From Anaerococcus degeneri (GTDB lineage Bacteria > Bacillota > Clostridia > Tissierellales > Peptoniphilaceae): a DNA stretch of 57,115 nt. The stretch lies in contig NZ_JAGGLO010000011.1 of the NCBI RefSeq assembly GCF_017874475.1, positions 1 through 57,115 on the forward strand, written 5' to 3'. This document shows positions 18,886 to 28,398 of the stretch, piece after piece. The first letter of the stretch is position 1; every line of letters begins with the position of its first letter. Made by a program: the position numbers and the translations under genes. Below the pieces are notes generated by a model. It had not been told where the DNA came from and ran no database searches. It was given only the letters and a program-made list of their open reading frames with translations.

Positions 18886-18912
18886 AAACCTAAGAGTCAT
18901 ACTCTTAGGTTT
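18886..18912 (-). terminator. pepF terminator
   Basis: A perfect 12-bp stem (AAACCTAAGAGT/ACTCTTAGGTTT) with a 3-nt loop is followed on the minus strand by seven T. It lies 8 bp after the pepF stop. Confidence 0.9.
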
Positions 18913-18920
18913 GGTTATTT

Positions 18921-20699
18921 TTATAAAATTGCTTCTCTTAGGTCTTTCATAGCTTTTCTTGCTACTTCCATTGCGGATTCCATGGCTTCTTTGTTTGTCA
19001 TGTCGACTCCTGCTTTTTTGAGGACTTCGATTGGGTATTCGCTTTCGCCTGCTTTTAGGAAGCCTAGGTAAGCTTCTCTGTCGGCGTCTGTTCCGTGAAG
19101 GATTTTTTGGCTTAGGGCTACTGCGCTCATAAAGCCTGTTGCGTATTGGAATACGTAGTAGAACATATAGAAGTGTGGAATTCTTGCCCATTCTGATGCT
19201 ATATAGTCATCTACTTTAATGTCTTTGCCGAATAATTCTTCGTTTAAGTCTTTGTAGATAGCGTGGAGTCTTTCTGCTGGGATTGGCTCTGCGTTTTCTA
19301 CTAATTTATTTACTTTGTGTTCAAATTCTGCAAACATTGTTTGTCTGAATACTGTTGACTTGAATTGGTTTACAAAATAATTTAATAAATATTTTGTTTC
19401 AGCTTCTGATTGGCTGTGGTCAAGCATGTAATTTAATAGCAAGAGCTCGTTAGTTGTTGATGCAATCTCTGCTAAGAAGATTGAGTAAGAACCATAGAAA
19501 TATGGTTGTTCACGTCTTGTATAGTAAGAGTGCATTGAGTGGCCTAGTTCGTGAACTATTGTGAATAGGTCGTTGATTGAGTTGGTGTGGTTTAATAAGA
19601 TAAATGGTTGGGTGTCGTAAGATCCTGATGAATAAGCACCAGACCTTTTGCCTTCGTTTGGCATAACGTCAAACCATCTTGTTTCAAAACCTTCTTTGGC
19701 AACTTTTACATATTCTTCGCCAAGTGGCTTGATTGCTTCAAGGACAATTTCTTTTGCTTCGTCAAAGTCAATTTGCCTATCGTAGTCTTCTACCAATGGT
19801 ACATAAATATCGTGGAAACCTAAATCATCTACTCCAAGATATTCTTTCCTAAGTGTTGTATAGTCTCTGTGAATATCAGCGTTTTCGTGAACAACTTCTA
19901 ATAAATTGTCGTAAATTTCTTCTGGTATATTATTGGCAAAAAGGCTCATTTCCCTAGCTGACTTGTAGCCTCTTAATTTTGCTTCTACGTTGTGGGCTGT
20001 GAATTCACCGTCAAGTGTAGATGCAAGGGTGTTTGAGAATTGTCTGTATGTTTGATAGTATTTTTCATAAACTTCACGTCTAAAATCCCTGTCTGGGTCT
20101 TCTTGAAGGGTCACGAAATTAGCATTTGTAATGGCTATTTCTTCGCCGTCTTTTTTGACACTTGGGAAGCTTAGGTCGGCGTTGTTAAAAATCATGTAAG
20201 TGTTTTGTGGGTTGTTTTTTAACTTACCAAAGGCTGCAAGGATTGATTCGCTTTTTGCATCTAGAACGTGGTCTTTTGCCCTAAATTTGTCTTCAAAATA
20301 GTGTTTTAGGTATGAAAGCTCTGGATCTTCTAGATACTTATCGATAATTTTCTTATCTGTGGATAAGATTTCTGGCGAGATGAAAGATAGCTCACTTGAT
20401 GCGTAAACATAAGTATTTTGAGCAACTTGACTCATTTCTTGGTACTTGCTTACTGTGGTATCTTCATCTGATTTTAAAGATGAATAAACAAAGGCTTTTT
20501 CCATCTTCCTTGCAAATTCTTCTTCTAATTTTAGGTAAGATTTGAAGGTCTCAAGGTCAGATGTTATTTTTCCCTTAAATTTCTTAAGTTCTTCTACAAG
20601 GCCCTTAATTTCCTCAATATCCTTATAAAATCCCTCATCATCAGCATAGATTGATGAGGTGTCCCATTTTAATCTTTCTTCAACTTCACTTCTTTTCAT
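18921..20699 (-). CDS. pepF: Oligoendopeptidase F
   Basis: A 592-aa M3B zinc metallopeptidase that cleaves short peptides in the cytoplasm, likely acting after Opp uptake. The zinc site is His383-Glu384-x2-His387 in HELGHSMHSYYTR, with the third ligand Glu411 in FLAEIASTTNE. Length and C-terminal motif EWARIPHFYMFYYVFQYATG are as in the family. It is the last gene of a run with glycerate kinase, rhomboid and lipoprotein genes, 12 bp after the lipoprotein. Confidence 0.95.
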   Translation of the reverse strand: MKRSEVEERLKWDTSSIYADDEGFYKDIEEIKGLVEELKKFKGKITSDLETFKSYLKLEEEFARKMEKAFVYSSLKSDEDTTVSKYQEMSQVAQNTYVYASSELSFISPEILSTDKKIIDKYLEDPELSYLKHYFEDKFRAKDHVLDAKSESILAAFGKLKNNPQNTYMIFNNADLSFPSVKKDGEEIAITNANFVTLQEDPDRDFRREVYEKYYQTYRQFSNTLASTLDGEFTAHNVEAKLRGYKSAREMSLFANNIPEEIYDNLLEVVHENADIHRDYTTLRKEYLGVDDLGFHDIYVPLVEDYDRQIDFDEAKEIVLEAIKPLGEEYVKVAKEGFETRWFDVMPNEGKRSGAYSSGSYDTQPFILLNHTNSINDLFTIVHELGHSMHSYYTRREQPYFYGSYSIFLAEIASTTNELLLLNYMLDHSQSEAETKYLLNYFVNQFKSTVFRQTMFAEFEHKVNKLVENAEPIPAERLHAIYKDLNEELFGKDIKVDDYIASEWARIPHFYMFYYVFQYATGFMSAVALSQKILHGTDADREAYLGFLKAGESEYPIEVLKKAGVDMTNKEAMESAMEVARKAMKDLREAIL

Positions 20700-20711
20700 T
20701 ATTTCCTCCTC

Positions 20712-21536
20712 TTATTTTATGCTTAAAATCGCATCATTTTTATCTTTCTCAAGTAATTTTAATTCCATTATCCTGGCCTTACTTGGGCTTGGCATGAGGC
20801 CTACAAGGACCTTTCTGCCATTTATTTCTGCCTTTATATTTTCACTTTCTATTTTATATAGTCCAAAGATTTCCTTGAGGTATTCCTCTTCCTTGTCAAT
20901 TCTTTTGGAAATTGCCATCTCAAGATCAGATGGATTTGGATTTTCGCTTATTTCTACAGGTTTGCTCATTCTATAGACATTTACATTCACATCGTCGATA
21001 GAGTTTTCAAAGTGAAAAGAGTCTATCAATGACATGTACTTGTTGTAAATATAATAAGCACTCTTAGTCTCGTTTCCGTCAACCACAACCTGGCTCACTA
21101 TTAGAGATGGCCCAGATTCTGCATCGACAAGGTCAATATCAACCTGACTAAAAATATTATCGCTATTTACCAAAGGCCCATATTCCTTCTCGATAAGATT
21201 GTCATTATCCTTAAAAGAAAGGACTGTCGTATAGGAAGTTGGGCTATAGGATGATTCTAGGACTTCGATTCCTATTTCCCTGCCAGCAAAGTTAAACTTC
21301 TTTAGAAAACCCATAGCATCATTTAAGTAAATTTTGCTAGACATGCGGCCCTTGCCGTAAAGTTCTTCAAAATCCACCCTATCTTTTGGATCTGTATCTT
21401 CTATATACTTTATTTCTGGAAATTCCATTTTCTCTTCGCTTACATTCTCTCCCTTATCTTCCTTAAATTCGCTCTGCGATTCAAAATCACATGCGGAAAG
21501 GCTAAGGGCAAGGATGAGCGCTAAAACTATCTTCAT
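20712..21536 (-). CDS. Putative lipoprotein of unknown function
   Basis: A 274-aa protein with a short signal peptide and lipobox LSLSAC (Cys16), followed by an acidic linker. I recognise no domain in the rest, which looks alpha/beta with many charged residues. It lies directly after the rhomboid gene (stop and start adjacent) and 12 bp before pepF, so it is co-expressed with both. Confidence 0.7.
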   Translation of the reverse strand: MKIVLALILALSLSACDFESQSEFKEDKGENVSEEKMEFPEIKYIEDTDPKDRVDFEELYGKGRMSSKIYLNDAMGFLKKFNFAGREIGIEVLESSYSPTSYTTVLSFKDNDNLIEKEYGPLVNSDNIFSQVDIDLVDAESGPSLIVSQVVVDGNETKSAYYIYNKYMSLIDSFHFENSIDDVNVNVYRMSKPVEISENPNPSDLEMAISKRIDKEEEYLKEIFGLYKIESENIKAEINGRKVLVGLMPSPSKARIMELKLLEKDKNDAILSIK

Positions 21537-22220
21537 CTAGACTCCTATCATAGACCTAAGGCCAATCTTGTAGAGGGCAAAAGCTCCTCCCAATAAGATT
21601 ATTAGGGAAATGAGGCGTCTTGTAGTAGCAAGGTCCCTGCCTAAAATAGGGAAAATCCCCACTAGGAGAAAACCTGCGATAAAACCACCAAGATGGCCGT
21701 AAACCCCAACTCCAGGTGCTAGCAAGGAATAAATCACATTTATCACCACAACAGAGACAAAACTTGCCCCGAAGCTCCTGATGATTTCATCATTCCTGTA
21801 GGTCACCATCATACCAATGGCAAGACCTAGCATGCCGTAAAGGCTGGTTGATGCACCGGCTGATACTGTGTAAGGATCCCCAAAGGCAAAGGATAAGAGG
21901 TTGCCAAAAATCCCCGCAACTAAGTAAATTATCAAAAAGTTTACAGAACCGAATAGTCTTTCAAAAATCGGACCCAAACTATAGAAAAAATACATGTTAA
22001 AAAGGATATGGAAAAATCCTATGTGGATAAAGGACGCTGTAAAAAGCCTCCACCACTCACCTTGGGCCACCAGAATTTTGGAATTTGCCCCAAACCTTAT
22101 TAAATTTTCAATACTTTCACTTCCACCACTTAGGCTCATCAGGATAAATACGATTATATTTATAATCATAAGACCTGAAGTCACCTTGGATTGGCTAAGT
22201 CTTTCTAAATTTATATTCAT
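21537..22220 (-). CDS. Rhomboid-family intramembrane serine protease
   Basis: A 227-aa membrane protein with six to seven helices. The rhomboid marks are all present: HIGFFHILFNMYFF (His71, Asn75), nucleophile Ser124 in AGASTSLYG, and catalytic His176 in YGHLGGFIAGF. It would cut membrane proteins inside the bilayer. Substrates are unknown; the adjacent lipoprotein is not an obvious one. Confidence 0.93.
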   Translation of the reverse strand: MNINLERLSQSKVTSGLMIINIIVFILMSLSGGSESIENLIRFGANSKILVAQGEWWRLFTASFIHIGFFHILFNMYFFYSLGPIFERLFGSVNFLIIYLVAGIFGNLLSFAFGDPYTVSAGASTSLYGMLGLAIGMMVTYRNDEIIRSFGASFVSVVVINVIYSLLAPGVGVYGHLGGFIAGFLLVGIFPILGRDLATTRRLISLIILLGGAFALYKIGLRSMIGV

Positions 22221-22234
22221 AAGTCTACTATACC

Positions 22235-23332
22235 CTAATTTTTTTCCGTCAAAATAGACTTATCAATACTCCTAGCAAGCTTTCCTATCTCCTTGTGGAT
22301 ATCCTTTCTGTAATAGGCATCTTTGAGTCTATATGTGTAAACTAAGTCGAAATCTCCCCTGTTTTCAATTTTTGTTCCGTCCTTATCTTGGAGGAAAATA
22401 ATCTTGACGTCTTTTTTATATCTTTTGGCAAGACTTGCCACGTTTATAGAAGCCGCTCCTGCAAATTGGTCCACATTTTCACCCAGGATAAAGACGTCCT
22501 TGTCCTTAATAAGGTCTTTAAAATCGATAGTTTCAAGGATGAAGTCCATAGATTTTGAAATATTTGCCCTAAAGAACATATAAAGAGCCCAGGCAAGGCC
22601 TCCGCCAGATCCCATTGCAGGCATATCTACAGGTCCTGTTCCCAAAGTGTCTTCGATTACCTTTTTAAAATGCTTACAACCCTTAAAAAGTCTAGCTGTG
22701 TCGTAGTCACTAGCTCCTTTTCTATAAACCCTGTCTTCAAGGAAGGAATTGTCCCCGAAAAGAGTCTGATTGGTAGATGTGGCAACCTTGATTTCAATGC
22801 CCCTGAGCCTTTCATCAAAGCCAGTTATATCAACCCTTGTGACTTTTTCCATATTTTCTGCAATAGGATTTAGGTCGTTTTCTTCCTCGTCAAAAAACCT
22901 GACGCCAAGGGCATAGAGCATGCCCATGCCAAGGTCATTGGTCGCTGTGTCCCCTATACCGATATAAAAAGACCTAGCCCCGTTGTTAAGGCCATCTAAG
23001 ACCATCTCTCCAAAACCAAGAGAAGATGACTCCATAACCCTGAGTTCTTCCTTATAAAGAAGCCTGATGCCTGAAGACTCCGCCATCTCCATCACGGCAA
23101 GGTCGTCTTTTAATATATATCTGGCTGTAATAACTTCATTTAGAGGGTTGTGGACGTTGACATACTTGTATTTGCCTTTTATAATGGCCTGCATGGCTTC
23201 AACAGTCCCCTCGCCTCCATCTAGAAAAGGCATAACCTCAACATCTGATGAAAGGTTTGCCTTAAAAATATTTCCGATTTCAACTGAATTTTCAAAAGTT
23301 TTTATTGAATCTATTCCTACTAAAGTTCTCAT
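22235..23332 (-). CDS. glxK: Glycerate kinase
   Basis: A 365-aa member of the GarK/GlxK glycerate 2-kinase family (glycerate to 2-phosphoglycerate). Typical motifs are PFLDGGEGTVEA, GIGDTATNDLGMGMLYALG and MPAMGSGGGLAWAL. The family is usually near 375-380 aa, so this one is complete but slightly short. The C terminus is divergent. It opens a four-gene minus-strand run. No glycerate uptake gene is next to it. Confidence 0.88.
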   Translation of the reverse strand: MRTLVGIDSIKTFENSVEIGNIFKANLSSDVEVMPFLDGGEGTVEAMQAIIKGKYKYVNVHNPLNEVITARYILKDDLAVMEMAESSGIRLLYKEELRVMESSSLGFGEMVLDGLNNGARSFYIGIGDTATNDLGMGMLYALGVRFFDEEENDLNPIAENMEKVTRVDITGFDERLRGIEIKVATSTNQTLFGDNSFLEDRVYRKGASDYDTARLFKGCKHFKKVIEDTLGTGPVDMPAMGSGGGLAWALYMFFRANISKSMDFILETIDFKDLIKDKDVFILGENVDQFAGAASINVASLAKRYKKDVKIIFLQDKDGTKIENRGDFDLVYTYRLKDAYYRKDIHKEIGKLARSIDKSILTEKN

Positions 23333-23420
23333 CTCGACTCCAATCTCTAGTATTTATACCCGAAATCATAAAAAATATTGACAAATTTTTCACAAAAATA
23401 ATAAATTTTCCTAAAAAGCT

Positions 23421-23448
23421 TTACATATTGGCTAATTCTTGCTATACT
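23421..23448 (+). promoter_or_regulatory. Promoter of candidate small RNA
   Basis: TTACAT (23421-23426) and TATACT (23443-23448) stand 16 nt apart on the plus strand. The expected start near 23455 falls just before a hairpin-rich stretch that ends in a terminator. Confidence 0.6.
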
Positions 23449-23454
23449 AAATAG

Positions 23455-23550
23455 GAAAGTTCGTAAAATTATCGAACTTAGCTGTTTAACTCAGGGAGAA
23501 ATCCCACCCATTAGAGACCATTAGCCAATCTTTGCTAATGGTTTTTGTTT
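23455..23550 (+). ncRNA. Candidate orphan small RNA, about 95 nt
   Basis: Between its own promoter and a strong terminator lie three stems: AAGTTCG/CGAACTT at 23457-23479, GGGA-GAAA-TCCC at 23494-23505 (a GNRA-type loop), and the terminator ACCATTAGC/GCTAATGGT at 23517-23542 with T5GT4. A second copy of CCATTAG at 23508-23514 could pair with the 3' arm instead, so two exclusive folds are possible. No plus-strand gene follows. I cannot match it to a known riboswitch or sRNA family. Confidence 0.55.
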
Positions 23551-23635
23551 TGGTAAAACGGCTAAAAATAGCAAAATCTTCCACCAATAAATTCCATATT
23601 TATCTTTATCCTAGATGAAATTTAGGGACAGTGCC

Positions 23636-24880
23636 CTACTTATTTATCATCTCATTTAAAATAACCCTATCAGTTTCTCTCATACCTTTTTGGGCGATGT
23701 TTCCTACTCTTTCTATCATTTTATCGATATCATCACTTACAATTCCATCTCCGCTTTTAAAGGTATTTCCTGTTTTGGCTTGGATATAGGCTATGTTTGC
23801 TACCTTCAAGCTCGATGCGATTTTGGCTGCACAAGACTCCTTGGCTCCATCACACAAAAGGCCAGAATTTGTTGCTAGGGCGTTTATTATTGTATTTTTT
23901 ATTATTTCCTTATCTTCATTTTTAACAAAGGCAAGCCCAGCAATAGCAGCCGCCCCCGCAGAAACCACCCCGCAATAGGCAGAAAGTTCGCCAATTCCTT
24001 CTTTGATATAAAGGGCGATTAGGTTGGAGAAAATTAGGCCACTGTAAAGCAAATCTCTGCTACAATTATTATCCATACAATAGGAAATTATTGGAACTGA
24101 TACTGTCACCCCTTGGTTACCAGATCCTGAATTTATAACAACTGGCTTCTCGCAACCTGCCATACGGGCATCAGATCCTGCTGCTGCATAGGCTATGTAT
24201 TTTTCAATTGGTTTTCCATTTGCTTCGGCCAACAAAATTTTCCCGATATTGGCACCCCAAGGATTTTCCATACCTTCCTTGGCAATAGCATAATTATAGG
24301 CAATTTCCTTATCTAATATGTCTATAAGCCTTGAATAGTCACCATTTTTTGCAAAGTCATAAATCTTATCGAAACCCAATTTCTTGCTGAGACTTTCCTT
24401 GTGTTTTTCGCACCTCTTATCAAGGATTACTTGGCTATTTTTTCTCTCATAGACAATATTTGTGTGGTGGTCACTTATAATCACTTCCGATTTTGAAGTC
24501 TCCCCTTCCATTAATATATCAATATAAAGGCCGACTTTTTCGTGGTCTAAAGTAACCTCAACAAGGCCCTTTGCAAGCAATTCGTCCATGTAGGATAATT
24601 GTGACTTGTCTATGTCTGAAATTACCTCTAATTTTTTCTTATAATCTCCCAAAAACGCGCCAACAGCCAGGGAAATTTCTATTCCCTTTCGGCCTTCCGT
24701 GCCTGGCACTTTTACGCTGTTGGCGTTTTTTATTATATTTCCCGATAGGATGGCGTGGATTTTCTTGGGATTTTCTCCCAAAAGGTTTTTGGCTCTACTT
24801 GCTGCCAAGGCTAGGGCAACCGGCTCCGTACACCCATAGGCAGGGACCATTTTTTCTAATAAAAGTTCACAAAAATCCAT
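23636..24880 (-). CDS. cyuA: L-cysteine desulfidase (CyuA/UPF0597)
   Basis: A 414-aa protein of the SerDH-alpha-like UPF0597 family, whose characterised members break L-cysteine into pyruvate, ammonia and sulfide with a 4Fe-4S cluster. Candidate cluster cysteines are Cys17 in AYGCTEPVA, the one in MAGCEKPVV and those in LLCDGAKESCAAK. The glycine-rich NSGSGNQG motif is also conserved. No cysteine transporter lies beside it. L-serine dehydratase activity is the main alternative for this fold. Confidence 0.88.
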   Translation of the reverse strand: MDFCELLLEKMVPAYGCTEPVALALAASRAKNLLGENPKKIHAILSGNIIKNANSVKVPGTEGRKGIEISLAVGAFLGDYKKKLEVISDIDKSQLSYMDELLAKGLVEVTLDHEKVGLYIDILMEGETSKSEVIISDHHTNIVYERKNSQVILDKRCEKHKESLSKKLGFDKIYDFAKNGDYSRLIDILDKEIAYNYAIAKEGMENPWGANIGKILLAEANGKPIEKYIAYAAAGSDARMAGCEKPVVINSGSGNQGVTVSVPIISYCMDNNCSRDLLYSGLIFSNLIALYIKEGIGELSAYCGVVSAGAAAIAGLAFVKNEDKEIIKNTIINALATNSGLLCDGAKESCAAKIASSLKVANIAYIQAKTGNTFKSGDGIVSDDIDKMIERVGNIAQKGMRETDRVILNEMINK

Positions 24881-25293
24881 AGGCTCCTCTTCTTTCTATA
24901 AAAATTCAAATAGCGATTGTTTTTTATTATAAAACGATTTCACAATAACTATACATATAATCTACATTTCTTAATCTCATCAATTATTTTTTTAAACTAA
25001 TATCTAGGTCTTAATATTTATAATTATTCCAAAATCGACCAGTATATTAAATATTCACTAGGATTATACCGTATATATTCACTTGTGAAAAGAAAATTAT
25101 GCATATTTTGCTTCTTATTTTCCTTTACTAATTTCTACAAGAGGCTCTTTTATAAAATCCCAAATAATTTTACCATCCTAATTTTAATAGATAATTTTTT
25201 TCGATTTCTAAAGTCAAGCCTTCCTATTTTTGCTAAAATCTTTTTATTTGGTAAAGTCTTACTAGTATCAAGAAATTTTACCAGGAGGTTAAT
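24881..25293. other. Intergenic region between divergent cyuA and DMT genes
   Basis: Very AT-rich, no convincing gene. A weak minus-strand promoter (TTGACT near 25213 with TTATCT 17 nt on) could serve cyuA. A 71-codon plus-strand reading frame at 25085-25300 has no ribosome site and runs into the DMT start; I do not regard it as coding. Confidence 0.4.
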
Positions 25294-26196
25294 TTGTTAA
25301 AAAATAAGAAAAACGCGATTATATTTTCAATTTTCGCCATGCTTTTGTGGGGATCAGCCATTCCTACAATAAAAACAACCTATGCCGAGTTGGCCGTAAG
25401 CCCTGCAGATACAGGCGCAAAAATTCTCATAGCTGGCATGAGGTTTTTTATGGCGGGGATTATTACTTTTATATATTTAGGACTTTTTAATAAGGAAAAA
25501 ATAAAGAAAAACGAAATAAATTGGAAATTTATAATATTTATAGGCATCATCCAGACCTTTATCCAATATATTTTCTATTATATAGGTCTCTCCCACATAG
25601 CAGGGGTCAAGTCGTCTATAATCCAGGCTTCAAACTCCTTTATTGTAGTAATTTTCTCCCTTCTCTTGCTGCCTGGCGATAAGATTAATAAAAACATGAT
25701 TATAGCCCTAATCCTAGGCACCGCAGGTATTATCATCACAAACATGGGAAAATCTGGTGGAGAAAGTGGTTTTAAGCTAACTGGCGATGGCTTTATCCTG
25801 ATGTCTACAACAGTTAACGCCCTTTGCACAGTCCTAATAAGAAAATACGGTCAAAAGGAAAATTCCTACTTCCTCATGGCCAGCCAATTTATAATCGGAT
25901 CAATATTAATGATTATAACTGGCCTATTACTAAAACAAGAAAACCTAGTTTTCAACACTAAGGCGATAGTTTTATTAATTTACGCTGCCTTTATATCAGC
26001 TACTGCCTTTACCATTTGGGCACTTGTGCTTAAATACCATTCTGCTGGAGAGTTTGGAATTTACAAACTTTTTGTACCACTTTTTGGCTCAATCCTTTCG
26101 GTAATATTCCTTGGCGAATCATTCACCATCTACCTTGCCATCGGTATGGTCCTTGTATTGGGAGGCTCTCTAGTCTTAAATTTAAATAAAAATTAA
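25294..26196 (+). CDS. DMT-superfamily (EamA) permease
   Basis: A 300-aa membrane protein with ten predicted helices in two EamA repeats (about 8-145 and 160-295). It begins FSIFAMLLWGSAIPTIKTTYA and ends GMVLVLGGSLVLNL, typical of the family. Such proteins export amino acids or other small metabolites; the substrate is not evident. The start is TTG with a strong AGGAGG at 25283-25288, and there is no better ATG. Confidence 0.88.
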   Translation: MLKNKKNAIIFSIFAMLLWGSAIPTIKTTYAELAVSPADTGAKILIAGMRFFMAGIITFIYLGLFNKEKIKKNEINWKFIIFIGIIQTFIQYIFYYIGLSHIAGVKSSIIQASNSFIVVIFSLLLLPGDKINKNMIIALILGTAGIIITNMGKSGGESGFKLTGDGFILMSTTVNALCTVLIRKYGQKENSYFLMASQFIIGSILMIITGLLLKQENLVFNTKAIVLLIYAAFISATAFTIWALVLKYHSAGEFGIYKLFVPLFGSILSVIFLGESFTIYLAIGMVLVLGGSLVLNLNKN

Positions 26197-26262
26197 GAAC
26201 TTAAGAAAAAGAATTCTGATTAGCTTACTGATTCTTATCTCCATTTTAAAATATCGAAAGCA

Positions 26263-26292
26263 AAAAGGATGTGAAAAAAATCACATCCTTTT
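26263..26292. terminator. Bidirectional terminator
   Basis: A perfect 12-bp stem AAAAGGATGTGA/TCACATCCTTTT lies between the converging DMT and flavoprotein genes, with A and T flanks on both strands. Confidence 0.8.
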
Positions 26293-26298
26293 ATTGTT

Positions 26299-28167
26299 TT
26301 ATTTCTCATCAGCAGCATTTTGTCCTGCTATTCTACCAAATACAACTGTATCTACTATCGCATTTCCACCAACTCTGTTGGCTCCATGGATGCCTCCAGT
26401 TACTTCTCCGGCTGCATATAAGCCCTTGATTGCATTGCCATCTTTATTTAGTACATGGCAGTCTTTGTCAATTCTCAATCCTCCCATTGTATGGTGTAGG
26501 GATGGAACTCTAGGTACACCTACAAATGGCCCTTTTTCAAATTTAATTGTTAAGTTCTCACGACCAAATTCATCTTTTTTATCATCAACCGCTTTATTGT
26601 ATTGGTCTATGGTTTCTTTTAAATTCTCGTAAGGAACATTCATTTTTTCTGCTAGTTCCTCAAGGGTGTCGCCCTTAACCCATCCAAATTCACCATTTTC
26701 TAATACTGTTTTGAAATCTTTGCCTTCTATGGTTTTTTCTGTATCAAAATCAAGTGCATCTGATGAATGTATTAGCCACATTTCCCCATCTTTTTGATCA
26801 AATATTGCCTTGCAGATTACATCACGTCTACCATCTTCTCTGACAAATCTCTTTCCTTCTTTATTTACAAATAAAGTTTTTTCTGCGCCCAAATCTACAA
26901 GCCCTGTTATTTGACCCTTCTTTGGTATGCCTAAGTATAAAAATTGCATTAGACCCATATCAACTAGGTCAGCTCCGGCTTCCTTGCCCATAGTAATACC
27001 ATCGCCTCTTATTGAATCGAGGTTGGTAGATATGGTGTTTTCATCTAGGTTTGGCCATTTTTCTGCATCTTTGTATTCTACAACCATTTCTGCATTTTTA
27101 GCAAAACCACCAGTTGAAATTATGACTGCTTTGTTTGCCTTTATCTTTACTTCTGATCCATCGTGGTTTTCACAAACTACTCCGCTTACCTTATCGCCAT
27201 CCATCAGAATCTTTTTGGCTGTTGTTTCGGTTAAGAGCTTGTAATTTTCTTTGTCTTTTAAGTTCTCTTCATAGGCTTCTATTAGGCCTGTACCATTTGG
27301 TTTTACTGCTTGATGAGTTCTAGGATAAAGGGAGCCTGCTCCTTGGATTATCTTATCTTCAAATTCAGTTCCAAGTTTTTTAAGCCATTCTAGTCCATCA
27401 TAAGCATTGTCTGTCAAAGTTTTTACAAGTTCTGGATTTGCAGCTTTGTCGCCTGCTTCGAATGTTTGTTTAAAGAATAATTCATTTGAATCTTCTATGC
27501 CTTGAGCTTTTTGTTTTTCTGGATCCGGTGCATTATAAATACCTCCAGATAGGATAGTATTTCCACCAACATAGCCATTTTTCTCAACAACTATTACAGA
27601 AGAGCCCTTTTCTACAGCCTCAACAGCAGCTGCTAAACCAGCTCCACCACCGCCTAGGATTACTACATCAGCATCAAGTTCACTTGGATATTCTCTATCT
27701 TCTTTGTATTCCTCTTTGAACTTGTCAGCTATGTTTGCATCTTTAAGGGCGTTTGTAACTGCAAGCATAAGTCCCTTTGATGAAGCAGTAGCGCCAGTAA
27801 CTGTATCCACATTTACAGATTGGCCCTTCTTAATTCTTTCTGCAACTATCGGCATAGCTACTTTGCCAACGCCAGCTGATTCTAAATTCTCAAGGATTTC
27901 GATGTTTTCGATTTTTCCATCTTTCAAGTCAACAGCTACCTTAATATCCCCGCCGTAGCCTGGACCTGTGGCTTCAAACTTTCCTTCAGTTTTTTCGCCT
28001 TCTTTTTTCTCTTCCTCTTTAGAATCTTCTTTTTTGTCAGCTTCATCTGCTTTTTCTTCTTGCTTTTTTTCTTCAGCAGGCTTTTCATCTGATTTCTGGC
28101 AAGCTGTTAAGCTGGACAGCCCCAAAAGTAAAGCTAAGGCTAAAGAAATCCTTTTCTTGTTGTTCAT
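26299..28167 (-). CDS. Flavinylated fumarate-reductase-like lipoprotein
   Basis: A 622-aa exported flavoprotein. A signal peptide with lipobox LSSLTAC (Cys23) is followed by a Lys/Glu-rich linker to about 62. An FMN-binding domain (about 65-140) carries the flavinylation motif DTVTGATASS, with Thr127 the expected covalent FMN site (made by ApbE, not in this window). An FAD-binding domain (about 162-620) starts VVILGGGGAGLAAA and contains HHTMGGLRID and GANRVGGNAI. The layout fits extracellular reductases fed by flavin-based electron transfer. The acceptor could be fumarate, urocanate or another enoate. Confidence 0.88.
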   Translation of the reverse strand: MNNKKRISLALALLLGLSSLTACQKSDEKPAEEKKQEEKADEADKKEDSKEEEKKEGEKTEGKFEATGPGYGGDIKVAVDLKDGKIENIEILENLESAGVGKVAMPIVAERIKKGQSVNVDTVTGATASSKGLMLAVTNALKDANIADKFKEEYKEDREYPSELDADVVILGGGGAGLAAAVEAVEKGSSVIVVEKNGYVGGNTILSGGIYNAPDPEKQKAQGIEDSNELFFKQTFEAGDKAANPELVKTLTDNAYDGLEWLKKLGTEFEDKIIQGAGSLYPRTHQAVKPNGTGLIEAYEENLKDKENYKLLTETTAKKILMDGDKVSGVVCENHDGSEVKIKANKAVIISTGGFAKNAEMVVEYKDAEKWPNLDENTISTNLDSIRGDGITMGKEAGADLVDMGLMQFLYLGIPKKGQITGLVDLGAEKTLFVNKEGKRFVREDGRRDVICKAIFDQKDGEMWLIHSSDALDFDTEKTIEGKDFKTVLENGEFGWVKGDTLEELAEKMNVPYENLKETIDQYNKAVDDKKDEFGRENLTIKFEKGPFVGVPRVPSLHHTMGGLRIDKDCHVLNKDGNAIKGLYAAGEVTGGIHGANRVGGNAIVDTVVFGRIAGQNAADEK

Positions 28168-28201
28168 ACTTTACCCCTTTCATAATATTTTCTATAAGTA
28201 T

Positions 28202-28230
28202 AGAATATCACATTTTTTTAGCCAAGTAAA
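28202..28230 (-). promoter_or_regulatory. Promoter of the flavoprotein gene
   Basis: TTTACT at 28225-28230 and TATTCT at 28202-28207 stand 17 nt apart, 35 bp before the gene start. Confidence 0.6.
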
Positions 28231-28398
28231 CAATTATCAATATCTGGTAATTTTCGCATTCACTTAAAAGTGATACCTTTTGAAAATTTCTACTCGAGGT
28301 TTGATTAGGAGTTTTGTTTCTCACATGTCGCAATAATTATAAGCTTTTTTAAGGTAAAACGTTTTTTTATATTTCTTTCTTTGTAGGGGCTGTAAAAC

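Noticed and set aside
25085-25300. 71-codon plus-strand frame upstream of the DMT gene
   Set aside because: No ribosome site, Phe/Leu/Lys-rich composition as expected of AT-rich noise, and it runs over the start of the real gene.
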